A stretch of 64,000 nt of DNA from Rhodanobacteraceae bacterium (GTDB lineage: Bacteria; Pseudomonadota; Gammaproteobacteria; Xanthomonadales; SZUA-5): the NCBI GenBank assembly GCA_024234055.1, contig JACKOW010000010.1:62001-126000 (forward strand), read 5' to 3'. The notes beneath the pieces were generated by a model, which was not told where the DNA came from, made no database searches, and saw nothing but the letters and a program-made list of their open reading frames with translations. Position 1 is the first letter of the stretch; every line of letters begins with the position of its first letter. The position numbers were made by a program, and so were the translations under genes. Of the stretch, positions 54,137-62,437 are shown piece after piece.

Positions 54137-55153
54137 CTACTTCACCGTCGCCAGCATCCGATCCAGATAGCGAATCGCTGCTTCATCGCCACTCTGACCC
54201 ATCCAGAACAAGGCCTGCTTGCGTACATCGAGCGCTACGGCCCGGTTCTCCAACAGACCGATCAATGCCTGGACCGCCCGCGGCTGCGGCAACTGCGAGA
54301 GCGCAAACACGGCCTGATGACGCACCTGCGAGGAGGTCTCGGTGTTCAATGCCGCGGTGATCGCCGACTCGCTGCGCGGATCGCCGATCTGCGCCAGCCA
54401 GAACCAGGCCTGGGAGCGTACCTGGGTGCTGCTGTCCTGTTGGGCCTGGGCAATCAACAGATCGCCCCGTCGCGGCGATCGGCTCTGGGAGAGGGCAAAG
54501 GCCGCATGTTCGCGTATGCCCGCATCCGGATCACGGCTCAGGAAGGGCTCGATCAGACGTGCGCCGGGCTCGCCGCGGACCTGGCCCAGCCAGAACAACG
54601 CGTCCTTGCGCGACTCCCGCGCCGGATCGGCACCGGCGATCCGGTTCAATCGGGCATCGACCTCATCGCCCGCATGCACGGCCAGCGCCGCCATCACCTC
54701 GCCACTGAGCGGGCGCCGTGGTGCGATCTGCGCGTCCAGCCAGGCAGCACTGGTGGCCGCGTCGATCTCGCCCAGATCGGCGATCGGCGACTTCGCCCGG
54801 ACCGGACAGCTGCTGCCGTAGGCGCGGATCCGATCCAGTTCCCCAGCCTTGAAATGGGCGTAGATCTGCATCTGCGCCACACCGCGGTCCTGGTGGCTGG
54901 CGCTGAAGCCCTGATGTCTGGAATCCAGATCGCAGGATTGCAGCGGCCGCGGTTGATCGGCGCTCTGCGGACAACACCAGTCAGGCGCGTCGGCGACTGC
55001 CGCCACCCGCCAGCTGGCCCAACCGTTCTGCGGCGGCTGCAAGGTGCTGGCCAGCACACCACTGACATTGAGCAGGCCGAGCAGCACCCAGAACCAACGC
55101 AAGCCACCAAGGAGTCGATCGAGCAGGGCATGAAAGGCAGATACTTCGCTCAT
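54137..55153 (-). CDS. Membrane-anchored HEAT-repeat protein
   Basis: 338 aa. A short cytoplasmic start, a transmembrane helix (WFWVLLGLLNVSGVLAS, residues ~20-36), then an ~85-residue linker with a Cys pair. At least six HEAT/PBS-lyase-type repeats follow (e.g. REHAAFALSQSRSP, VRSQAWFWLAQIGDP, VRHQAVFALSQLPQP, VRKQALFWMGQSGDE). It overlaps the upstream HEAT gene by 4 bp (ATGA). It is probably a periplasmic scaffold in the sigma/anti-sigma operon. Confidence 0.8.
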   Translation of the reverse strand: MSEVSAFHALLDRLLGGLRWFWVLLGLLNVSGVLASTLQPPQNGWASWRVAAVADAPDWCCPQSADQPRPLQSCDLDSRHQGFSASHQDRGVAQMQIYAHFKAGELDRIRAYGSSCPVRAKSPIADLGEIDAATSAAWLDAQIAPRRPLSGEVMAALAVHAGDEVDARLNRIAGADPARESRKDALFWLGQVRGEPGARLIEPFLSRDPDAGIREHAAFALSQSRSPRRGDLLIAQAQQDSSTQVRSQAWFWLAQIGDPRSESAITAALNTETSSQVRHQAVFALSQLPQPRAVQALIGLLENRAVALDVRKQALFWMGQSGDEAAIRYLDRMLATVK

Positions 55154-56205
55154 GGCGTCTTCCCCTGCAGTGCGGCGTCGATGGCTTCCATCGCGGCGTC
55201 ACCGCCGAGCATGGTCAGCTGACGCAGGATCCGGGTCTTTTCTTCGGCATTGCTGCTGGCGCGGTAGATCTCCAGCAGGGCGGCCTCGTCGCCGCGCATC
55301 ATCAGCCCGTCCAGTGCCGCCTGACGCACCTTCGGCGACCCGTCGCCTTGATAGATCTGGCGTAGCGTGGCGCCCGCCTCCGGGCTGCTGACGATGCCCA
55401 TGCTGCGCACGGCTTCGATCCGGGTCTGCTCGTCGGTGGCGGTGCGCGCCAGCTTGTCCAGCGATTCCAGATCGCCGGCGATGGCATAGGCCTGCACCAG
55501 CGCGCCGCCGTGCTTGCCGAGATCGCCGAGGCTGCGCAATTCGGCCAGTGCGCCCATGGCCCCGAGTGCCTGGATCGCCGCCCGCGCCTCCTTTTCGTCA
55601 CGGGCCTCGCGCGCCAGCTGCAGCACTTCCTGTTTGCGATCGGCAATCAGATAGGCATTGAGCACTTCCCGACGTACGTTGGCATCGCCCGTACGGTACA
55701 GATCCCGCAGTGCCGACAGTGCCTCGGTGTTGCCGCCGATGCCGATCATGCGGATCGCCTCCAGCCGCAATTCGCCGCCATCGCCACGAGCCTGCTGCAG
55801 CAACAGTTGCTGGGCTTCCTCGGTCTCGATCTGGCTGAGCACGAACAGCGCGCGCATCTTCACCAGCTCAGTCTGCGAGCCACCCAGCACGCGCTTGACC
55901 AGCGGCAGCGAGCGTTCCGGTGGCGCCGCCATCAGGCCTTCGAGCGCGGCGATCGCGAGCTGCTCCTGCTCGGTGGGCGCAGCGTGGCGACGGGCCCGGG
56001 CACGGGCACGATCGGCTTCCATGGCGGCGCGAGCCTCCATCGCCTGAGCCTGATCGCGGGCGCGCTCGGCGCCCTCACTGGCCAGTGCCGCGGCTTCGGC
56101 GCGGGCGGCCGCCTGAGCGCGGGCGGCATCAGCTTGTGCCAACTCGGATTGCGCATGAACCGACCCGGCGGCCATCAACATCAAACACAGCATCGTACGT
56201 TTCAT
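55150..56205 (-). CDS. Secreted HEAT-repeat protein with charged helical N-terminus
   Basis: 351 aa from ATG 56205, whose ribosome-binding site is the GGAGCAG just upstream. A signal peptide (MLCLMLMAAGSVHA) is followed by ~65 residues of Ala/Arg/Glu-rich coiled coil, then HEAT-like repeats (MRALFVLSQIETEE, LRLEAIRMIGIGGN, VRREVLNAYLIADR, TRIEAVRSMGIVSS, VRQAALDGLMMRGD). Possible role: a periplasmic scaffold or sensor acting with the downstream membrane HEAT protein. No enzyme motif is present. Confidence 0.8.
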   Translation of the reverse strand: MKRTMLCLMLMAAGSVHAQSELAQADAARAQAAARAEAAALASEGAERARDQAQAMEARAAMEADRARARARRHAAPTEQEQLAIAALEGLMAAPPERSLPLVKRVLGGSQTELVKMRALFVLSQIETEEAQQLLLQQARGDGGELRLEAIRMIGIGGNTEALSALRDLYRTGDANVRREVLNAYLIADRKQEVLQLAREARDEKEARAAIQALGAMGALAELRSLGDLGKHGGALVQAYAIAGDLESLDKLARTATDEQTRIEAVRSMGIVSSPEAGATLRQIYQGDGSPKVRQAALDGLMMRGDEAALLEIYRASSNAEEKTRILRQLTMLGGDAAMEAIDAALQGKTP

Positions 56206-56216
56206 ATTCTGCTCCA

Positions 56217-56921
56217 TCACAGGGATTGCACGGTCTTTGACGGAGATCGCGACAATTTGGTTTGCATGACTGCGAATTCGAAATCCAGCTGGGCACGGGC
56301 CGAGCGTGCGTCCTCGCTGCCGCCGGCTTCGCTGGCCAGCCCCAGCAGCACCGGCTCGAGAGACCGCAGCACCCGCGCCAGGCGCTCGTCGCCCTGGGCC
56401 TGCGCTGCCTGCTGATACAGGCGGTTCTGCTCGATGATGTTGGCGATCAGCGCCTGACGCTGGGCCGGATCCTCGTCCGGCAGATCCGCCAGCAGCAGAC
56501 GGGCGTCGCCGAAGTGGCTGCTGAGCCCGCGCGTGAGCGCATCGCCATCCTCGGCTGCCGTTGCCGCGGCCAGCTGCGGCGCAGCAGACGGCATGCGATC
56601 CGACTCGGCCAGGCGGGTGCCAACCGCCACGCCCAGCAGCATCAAGGCGGCGCCAGCCAGCGCCATCGGCCACCACGGGCGTGACGGCGGCTCAGCGGCG
56701 GCCTGGTCGGCCCGGGTCAGACTGGCGCGCCAGCGGGCCAGCGCCGCAGCGTCGGGCACTGCCGCTGTGGGCGCCGGCAACTGCGAGAGCTGATCGCGAA
56801 GTCGCTGATAGCGCGCAGCGAGATCGGCATCGGTGCGCAGGCGCGCGCGAATGTGGGCGCGCTCGGGCGCACTGAGGCCGTCGTCGTAGTGGTACAGCAG
56901 CAGCTGTTCGTCGTTGATCAT
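56217..56921 (-). CDS. Membrane anti-sigma-factor-like protein
   Basis: 234 aa; ATG 56921 overlaps the sigma-factor stop. A short N-terminal cytoplasmic domain (INDEQLLLYHYDDGLSAPERAHI) has the layout of zinc-less anti-sigma domains, a transmembrane helix lies near residues 87-104 (WWPMALAGAALMLLGVAVG), and a periplasmic helical part follows (LLADLPDEDPAQRQALIANI). The HxxxCxxC zinc motif is absent. Position and topology suggest it restrains the ECF sigma factor; direct evidence is lacking. Confidence 0.7.
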   Translation of the reverse strand: MINDEQLLLYHYDDGLSAPERAHIRARLRTDADLAARYQRLRDQLSQLPAPTAAVPDAAALARWRASLTRADQAAAEPPSRPWWPMALAGAALMLLGVAVGTRLAESDRMPSAAPQLAAATAAEDGDALTRGLSSHFGDARLLLADLPDEDPAQRQALIANIIEQNRLYQQAAQAQGDERLARVLRSLEPVLLGLASEAGGSEDARSARAQLDFEFAVMQTKLSRSPSKTVQSL

Positions 56922-57451
56922 GCTTCGCTCCGCCACGGCTCCAGGGTCACGCGCAGCTTGCGCAGCGCCCGAAACAGAGCCTGTTTGATACTGTCCTGAC
57001 TGGTCTGAAGCTGCTCGGCAATCTCGATCAGCCGCCATTGCTCCAGGTGCTTGAGCACGAAGCACTGACGCTCCAGATCGGTCAACCCGCGCATGGCGCG
57101 CTCCAGTCCTTCGCTGAGTTCGCCGACCGCGTGTGCCTCGGCCGGACCGGACTCGTCGGGGTCGACGGCGTCTGCCGTCGCTTCCAGCACATCACCGCGA
57201 CGCTTCCGGCTGAGATCGATGGCCGCGTTGATGGCGATGCGATGGATCCAGGTATCGAGATCAGCCTCGCCGCGAAACTCCGCGCGCTTGTCCCAGGCCT
57301 TCAGCAGTGCATCCTGCACCGCATCCTCGGCCAGACCGGCGTCGCCGGTGATGCGCAGGCAGGCGCCGTACCAGCGCGCCGATTTCTCGGCGAGCAGCGC
57401 GTGAAAATCGTCCACCAGCAAGCGGGGACGCGATCGTAGCCAGGCAAACAT
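56918..57451 (-). CDS. ECF-type RNA polymerase sigma factor
   Basis: 177 aa. Region 2 (AEDAVQDALLKAWDKRAEFRG...LDTWIHRIAINAAIDLSRKRR) and region 4 (LTDLERQCFVLKHLEQWRLIEIAEQLQTSQDSIKQALFRALRKLR) are complete; the rest is a short linker. It is the first gene of a four-gene overlapping operon with an anti-sigma-like protein and two HEAT-repeat proteins. No promoter signature that it might recognise is evident ahead of the operon. Confidence 0.9.
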   Translation of the reverse strand: MFAWLRSRPRLLVDDFHALLAEKSARWYGACLRITGDAGLAEDAVQDALLKAWDKRAEFRGEADLDTWIHRIAINAAIDLSRKRRGDVLEATADAVDPDESGPAEAHAVGELSEGLERAMRGLTDLERQCFVLKHLEQWRLIEIAEQLQTSQDSIKQALFRALRKLRVTLEPWRSEA

Positions 57452-57496
57452 GCAGGCTTGGACGGGCCAGGGCGGAAAAGGTTAGCGTGGATTGGC

Positions 57497-57720
57497 GGGG
57501 CACGGGGCACGGGACTCGGGACTCGGGACTCGGGACTCGGGGAAGGCTACGGGCTGCCGGCTTTTCTAGGTCCAGACTTGTCTGGACGCTTCTTCAGCAC
57601 GGCGCCGAGAGCGTCCAGACAAGTCTGGACCCACAAGAGCCGGCGTCTGTGGGAGCGGCTTCAGCCGCGATCAGCGGTATGGCATTGCAGAGCTGTCGCG
57701 GGCAGAGCCCGCTCCCACAG
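57497..57720. repeat. Mixed heptamer array, palindromes and REP element
   Basis: GGGGCAC x2 then GGGACTC x4 (57497-57538), an AAGGCTACGGG tail, paired GGTCCAGACTTGTCTGGA sites (57570-57587 and 57613-57630) and a family-1 REP palindrome (57647-57720). The unit changes mid-array, showing that two heptamers share one register. Confidence 0.9.
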
Positions 57721-57809
57721 GGGCTGCGGTCGAACTATCACCACACCGCTAGCCGCCATCCGCCAGAGGCCGCATCATCGGGCGGAACCTTCTTGCTGAC
57801 GATGCCGCC

Positions 57810-58202
57810 ATGAGCTATCCACTTGATCCCGCGCAGTTCCAGCGCATCAGCCGCTTGCCGGCCAGTGCCCGCTTCGACGAGTTCGTCAACCGCATCTGCG
57901 AACACCAGCAGGTCTGGGGTCTGCGCAGCAGCAATGGTTGGGCGGTGGTCGATGCCGAGGGTGACGACTGCTTTCCGGTGTGGCCGCATCCGGATTTTGC
58001 TGCCGCCTGGGCGGTGAACGATCTGGCCGATTGCAAGCCGCAGGCAATAGATCTCGACGCCTGGCTCAGTCGCTGGACCCCGGGCATGGACAAGGACGGC
58101 ACCCTGGTACTGGTGTTCCCCACCAACGACGATGATGACGAAGGCATGGTCATGAGCGCCTCGGAGCTGGAAGACGCGCTGCTCGGGGCGATGGGCGGGT
58201 GA
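57810..58202 (+). CDS. DUF2750 family protein
   Basis: 130 aa. The pattern RFDEFVNRICEHQQVWGLRSSNGWAV with CFPVWPHPDFAAAWA and an acidic loop (TNDDDDEGM) is typical of DUF2750, a small cytoplasmic family of unknown function related to immunity/SMI1-like folds in some listings. No toxin gene lies nearby. It is flanked by REP elements. Confidence 0.75.
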   Translation: MSYPLDPAQFQRISRLPASARFDEFVNRICEHQQVWGLRSSNGWAVVDAEGDDCFPVWPHPDFAAAWAVNDLADCKPQAIDLDAWLSRWTPGMDKDGTLVLVFPTNDDDDEGMVMSASELEDALLGAMGG

Positions 58203-58215
58203 GCGTGCGGCGATA

Positions 58216-58353
58216 CTGTGGGAGCGGGCTCTGCCCGCGATCAGGACTTCCATCCGAGCCAGAAGCCGTCGCGGACGAAGTCCGCTCCCACAGTTCTCGC
58301 CTGCCGGCTTTGGCTCTGGCGTGCCCTCGCGCCCTCGTGCCCTCGCGCCCTCA
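58216..58353. repeat. REP palindrome plus octamer array
   Basis: A family-1 REP (58216-58293) is followed by four GCCCTCGC/GCCCTCGT octamers (58322-58353), the reverse complement of the octamer after ntrY. Confidence 0.8.
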
Positions 58354-58449
58354 GCTTTTGAAAGCCCCTCGCCACGCTCCCGGTCTACATCCACATGACG
58401 GCGATCGCGCTTCAATGCGCCGGGCCGAGCAGATCGGGACTGGACGGAC

Positions 58450-58941
58450 ATGAAACGACGTACCTTGTTGGCCTCGGCCTTGAGCCTGGGCGCTGGAGGA
58501 ATGACCATGGCTTTGTGGAGCAAGAGCGCCCCGGCACGGGATGCCGAGGCTTTCGAATTTCAGTTGAGCGAAGCGGAGTGGCGCGAGCGCCTGTCGCCGC
58601 AGGCTTTTGCCGTGCTGCGCCAGGAAGCCACCGAGCGCGCCGGCAGCAGCGAGCTCAATCACGAGAAGCGCCCCGGTGTGTTTCACTGCGCCGGCTGTGA
58701 TCTGCCGCTGTTCGATGCCAGCACCAAATATGAATCCGGCACCGGCTGGCCGAGCTTCTACGACCACCTGCCCGACGCCATCGGCACGCGCGAGGATCGC
58801 GGCTTCTTCATGACCCGCACCGAGGTCCATTGCCGCCGCTGCGGCGGGCATCTGGGCCACGTCTTCCCCGACGGCCCCAGGCCCACCGGGCTGCGCTATT
58901 GCATGAACGGGGTGTCGCTGAAGTTCGTGCCGGCGGCGTAA
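58450..58941 (+). CDS. msrB: Peptide-methionine (R)-S-oxide reductase, Tat-exported
   Basis: 163 aa. The N-terminus MKRRTLLASALSLGAGG resembles a twin-arginine leader, so it likely acts in the periplasm. Zinc Cys pairs are at 80/83 and 128/131 (CAGC, CRRCG), and the catalytic Cys151 is in RYCMNGVSL (usually RYCINSxSL). It reduces methionine-R-sulfoxide in proteins. The resolving Cys of some MsrBs (near residue 100) is absent, so it may rely on another thiol. It stands alone. Confidence 0.9.
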   Translation: MKRRTLLASALSLGAGGMTMALWSKSAPARDAEAFEFQLSEAEWRERLSPQAFAVLRQEATERAGSSELNHEKRPGVFHCAGCDLPLFDASTKYESGTGWPSFYDHLPDAIGTREDRGFFMTRTEVHCRRCGGHLGHVFPDGPRPTGLRYCMNGVSLKFVPAA

Positions 58942-58947
58942 GCGCAC

Positions 58948-59285
58948 GGGGCACGGGGCACGGGGCACGGGGCACGGGGCACGGGAAAGGCTACGGGCTT
59001 TGGGCTCTTGTAGGTCCGAACCCGGCGTCATTGCGAGCCATCTGTGTCGGCCCGACACTGCCCACGAGCCATGAACCACAAAACCGCCTGTAGGAGCGAC
59101 CCTGCGTCGCGACCGGCCAGCCGCACGCCCGAGGCAGCGGTCGCGCCGCAAGGGTGCTCCAAATGAACAAATCAAATCAACAATTTGCGATATGGGTTCA
59201 TGGAGTGCGTAGCGAAGCAATCCAGGTGCATGGTCGCAATTTCCTGGATTGCTATGTCACTGCGTTCCTCGCAATGACGCCATTC
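58948..59285. repeat. (GGGGCAC)5 array and several dispersed repeats
   Basis: Five heptamers (58948-58982) start 7 bp after msrB. An AAAGGCTACGGG tail, a GTCATTGCGAGCCA end (59027-59045), a family-2 palindrome (59086-59160) and the AATTTGCGATATGGGTTCAT element (59174-59207 identical with 36463-36494) follow. No gene is supported up to 59389. Confidence 0.85.
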
Positions 59286-59389
59286 AGGTAGGCCCCTGGC
59301 ACCAGATCCCCAAAGCCCTTTGTGCGCCTTCGGCTTACCCGGGCTGGGGCTGGGTGACGAAAGCCTCTCGCATTTCCCCTGCCCCTTTC

Positions 59390-60565
59390 TCAAGCTTCGC
59401 GCAGGGCCGTCGTCACCGGCATGCGCGCCGTCCGCAGTGCCGGCAGCAGGCCTCCGATGAAACCGATCGCGAGGGCTAGCAGCATGCCGGTCTGAAGCAG
59501 GGCCGGAGTCACCTTGAAATTGAACACCACCTGGGTGAAGCCGGCGCCCAGCGTGGTGACGGCATAGTTGTTGAAGATCAGGTAGGCGCCCAGCCCGCCG
59601 ATCAGACCACCGATGAGGGCCAGAATCATGCTCTCGATCAGTACCGAAACCACGACCGGCGTGGGACCGAAACCGATGGCCCGCAGTGTGGCAATTTCGG
59701 TGGTGCGCGTTGAGACCGAGGCGTACATGGTGTTGAGCGCGGCGAAGATCGCCCCGAAGGCCATCACCACCGAGACGATGGTGGTCAGCACCTTGATCAT
59801 GGCGGTCGAACCGCTGGTCTGGCGTGCGTAGTAGCCCAGCTGGGACTCCGCATCTACATTCAGGCGCGGGTCGTCTTTCAGCGCCTGCTGGAAGGTGCTC
59901 AGGGCGGCGGCATTCTCCAGCCCCACCAGGACCATGGAGTAACCTTGTCGGCCAAAGGCGCTCTGCGCGGTATTGGCGTCGATCCAGAGTTCGCTGTCAT
60001 GGGCGTTGCCGGACTCGAACACGCCGACGATGGTCCAATCAGCACCGCGGATGCGGACCGTCTCACCCAGATCAGCACCCTCGAACTGCCCACTCACGCC
60101 CTTTCCGACCATCATTTCATTGAGTCCGGGCTGGAATTTGCGCCCGGCCACGATCTTGAGATCCGAGCGCAGTTCGAAAGCAGCCGGTTCAACGCCGCGC
60201 AAGGTCACGTTGCCGGAACTTCCCGAGCGCTTCAACGGCAGCTCTGCGATCAGCACCAGCTCGCGTGACGCCAGGGGCTTGCCATCCATGCCCTTGCGCA
60301 CTCCGGGCTTTTCGGTGATCAACGTGGCGGAGTCGCGATCCAGCCCGCTGTTGAGTTCGGCGTCGGAACCTCCGCGCAGCACGATGGCGCGGTCGTCGCT
60401 GCCAGTGGCGGACAAGGTGGAACCCAGGCCCTCACTCATCGCCAGCAGGGCAGTCAGCACACCGACAACCCCGGCCAGTCCAACGACGATCACCAGGCTG
60501 GCTCCCAGACGCTCCGGCAGGTTGCGCAGATTCATCAGCGTAATGGACCAGATTTGCTTGATCAT
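59390..60565 (-). CDS. ABC transporter permease (FtsX/MacB-type), second
   Basis: 391 aa. An N-terminal transmembrane helix (LGASLVIVVGLAGVVGVLTAL), a ~210-residue extracytoplasmic domain (NVTLRGVEPAAFELRSDLKI) and three C-terminal helices with the FtsX signature (VVMAFGAIFAALNTMYASVSTR, EIATLRAIG). It works with the first permease and the ATPase, probably as a heterodimeric MacB-like/LolCE-like unit. It lies 10 bp after the first permease gene. The stop is close to a CCCCTGCCCC run. Confidence 0.88.
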   Translation of the reverse strand: MIKQIWSITLMNLRNLPERLGASLVIVVGLAGVVGVLTALLAMSEGLGSTLSATGSDDRAIVLRGGSDAELNSGLDRDSATLITEKPGVRKGMDGKPLASRELVLIAELPLKRSGSSGNVTLRGVEPAAFELRSDLKIVAGRKFQPGLNEMMVGKGVSGQFEGADLGETVRIRGADWTIVGVFESGNAHDSELWIDANTAQSAFGRQGYSMVLVGLENAAALSTFQQALKDDPRLNVDAESQLGYYARQTSGSTAMIKVLTTIVSVVMAFGAIFAALNTMYASVSTRTTEIATLRAIGFGPTPVVVSVLIESMILALIGGLIGGLGAYLIFNNYAVTTLGAGFTQVVFNFKVTPALLQTGMLLALAIGFIGGLLPALRTARMPVTTALREA

Positions 60566-60575
60566 GGTGGGTTCC

Positions 60576-61739
60576 TCAGCGTCCGGCCAGTGCGTCTACG
60601 ATGGAAAGCCGTTGCGCCCGCAGCGCCGGCAACAGTCCGACCAGAACCGCCATGATCACCATGGTGGCCAGGGCCTTGCCCCACACCTGCCAGCCGATCG
60701 GCAACGGCGGAAAGCCAATGCCGGCGGTCAAGCCCGGTCCCAGCAGCGCAGCGAGTCCCATTCCGGCAAAACCGCCCAAACACACCAGCAACAGCGCTTC
60801 GCCCAACACCAGCATCAGCACGGTGCTGTCTCCGAATCCGAGCGTCTTCAGCACCGCCAGTTCAGGAATGCGCTCGCGCACCGATTGCGCCATGGTATTG
60901 GCCGTCAGCAGCAGGATGGTGAACATCACGGCACTGAGGATGGAGCTGACGATGAGCCCGATATCGCCAATCTGGCGAGCAAAGCCCAGTTGAAACTCGC
61001 TTTCGGTCTGGGTCTTGGTCTCGTTGGCCGAATTCAGGAAACGCGCGTCGATGGCGGATGCCACCGATTCGATCACACTGGCGTCGGTCACCTGCACGTT
61101 GAAGATGCCGGCTCTGCCCTGTCCGAACTGGTTAGCTTCGTCGAAATAGTCGAAGTTGACGTAGATCTGCGAGTTGGTCTGACGCTGGTAGCTTTCATCG
61201 GCGCCGTCGAAAATGCCAACGATCTGGAACTGCCAGGTCTTGCTGCCATCCTTCTGCGGAAAGATGTTCGATTGAATGGGCACGCGATCGCCGATCTTGA
61301 AGCCGAAGCGATCTGCAAGGCCACGTCCCACCACGATGCTGTCGCGGGTGTTGATGAAGGCCTGCTTCTGTTCCTCAGGCATCACCCACTCCGGAAACAT
61401 GGCCATCCAACGCGCCGGAGGAACGGCAAAGCCAAACACCTGATTCTTGGGGTCCTGGTAGATGGCACCGAACCATTGCCGCCAGCTGACCGCCTTGACC
61501 CCGGGAATGGCCTCGATCTCGGGCAGCATGCTCATGGGCAAGGACACCGTGAACGAGGTGCGTGCCTGGGTGACCAGACGGTTGTTGCCGGCTGCGCCGC
61601 TGCCGCTGCTGTTGAAGAGTACGCTGACGGCGGTGAGCAGGCCGAACAGCAGAAATGCGCTGAAGATCGACAGCATGGTCAATACCGTACGGGTCTTCTT
61701 GCGAAACAGGCTGGCGAATATCAGATTGAGATATTTCAT
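60576..61739 (-). CDS. ABC transporter permease (FtsX/MacB-type), first
   Basis: 387 aa. An N-terminal helix (ILFASLFRKKTRTVLTMLSIFS then FLLFGLLTAVSVLFN), a ~220-residue periplasmic domain and three C-terminal helices with the FtsX-type VRERIPELAVLKTLGF segment. Paired with the 59390-60565 protein. Eight bp separate it from the ATPase stop. Substrate unknown. Confidence 0.88.
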   Translation of the reverse strand: MKYLNLIFASLFRKKTRTVLTMLSIFSAFLLFGLLTAVSVLFNSSGSGAAGNNRLVTQARTSFTVSLPMSMLPEIEAIPGVKAVSWRQWFGAIYQDPKNQVFGFAVPPARWMAMFPEWVMPEEQKQAFINTRDSIVVGRGLADRFGFKIGDRVPIQSNIFPQKDGSKTWQFQIVGIFDGADESYQRQTNSQIYVNFDYFDEANQFGQGRAGIFNVQVTDASVIESVASAIDARFLNSANETKTQTESEFQLGFARQIGDIGLIVSSILSAVMFTILLLTANTMAQSVRERIPELAVLKTLGFGDSTVLMLVLGEALLLVCLGGFAGMGLAALLGPGLTAGIGFPPLPIGWQVWGKALATMVIMAVLVGLLPALRAQRLSIVDALAGR

Positions 61740-61747
61740 GGCGGGCC

Positions 61748-62433
<686 letters not shown>

Positions 62434-62437
<4 letters not shown>

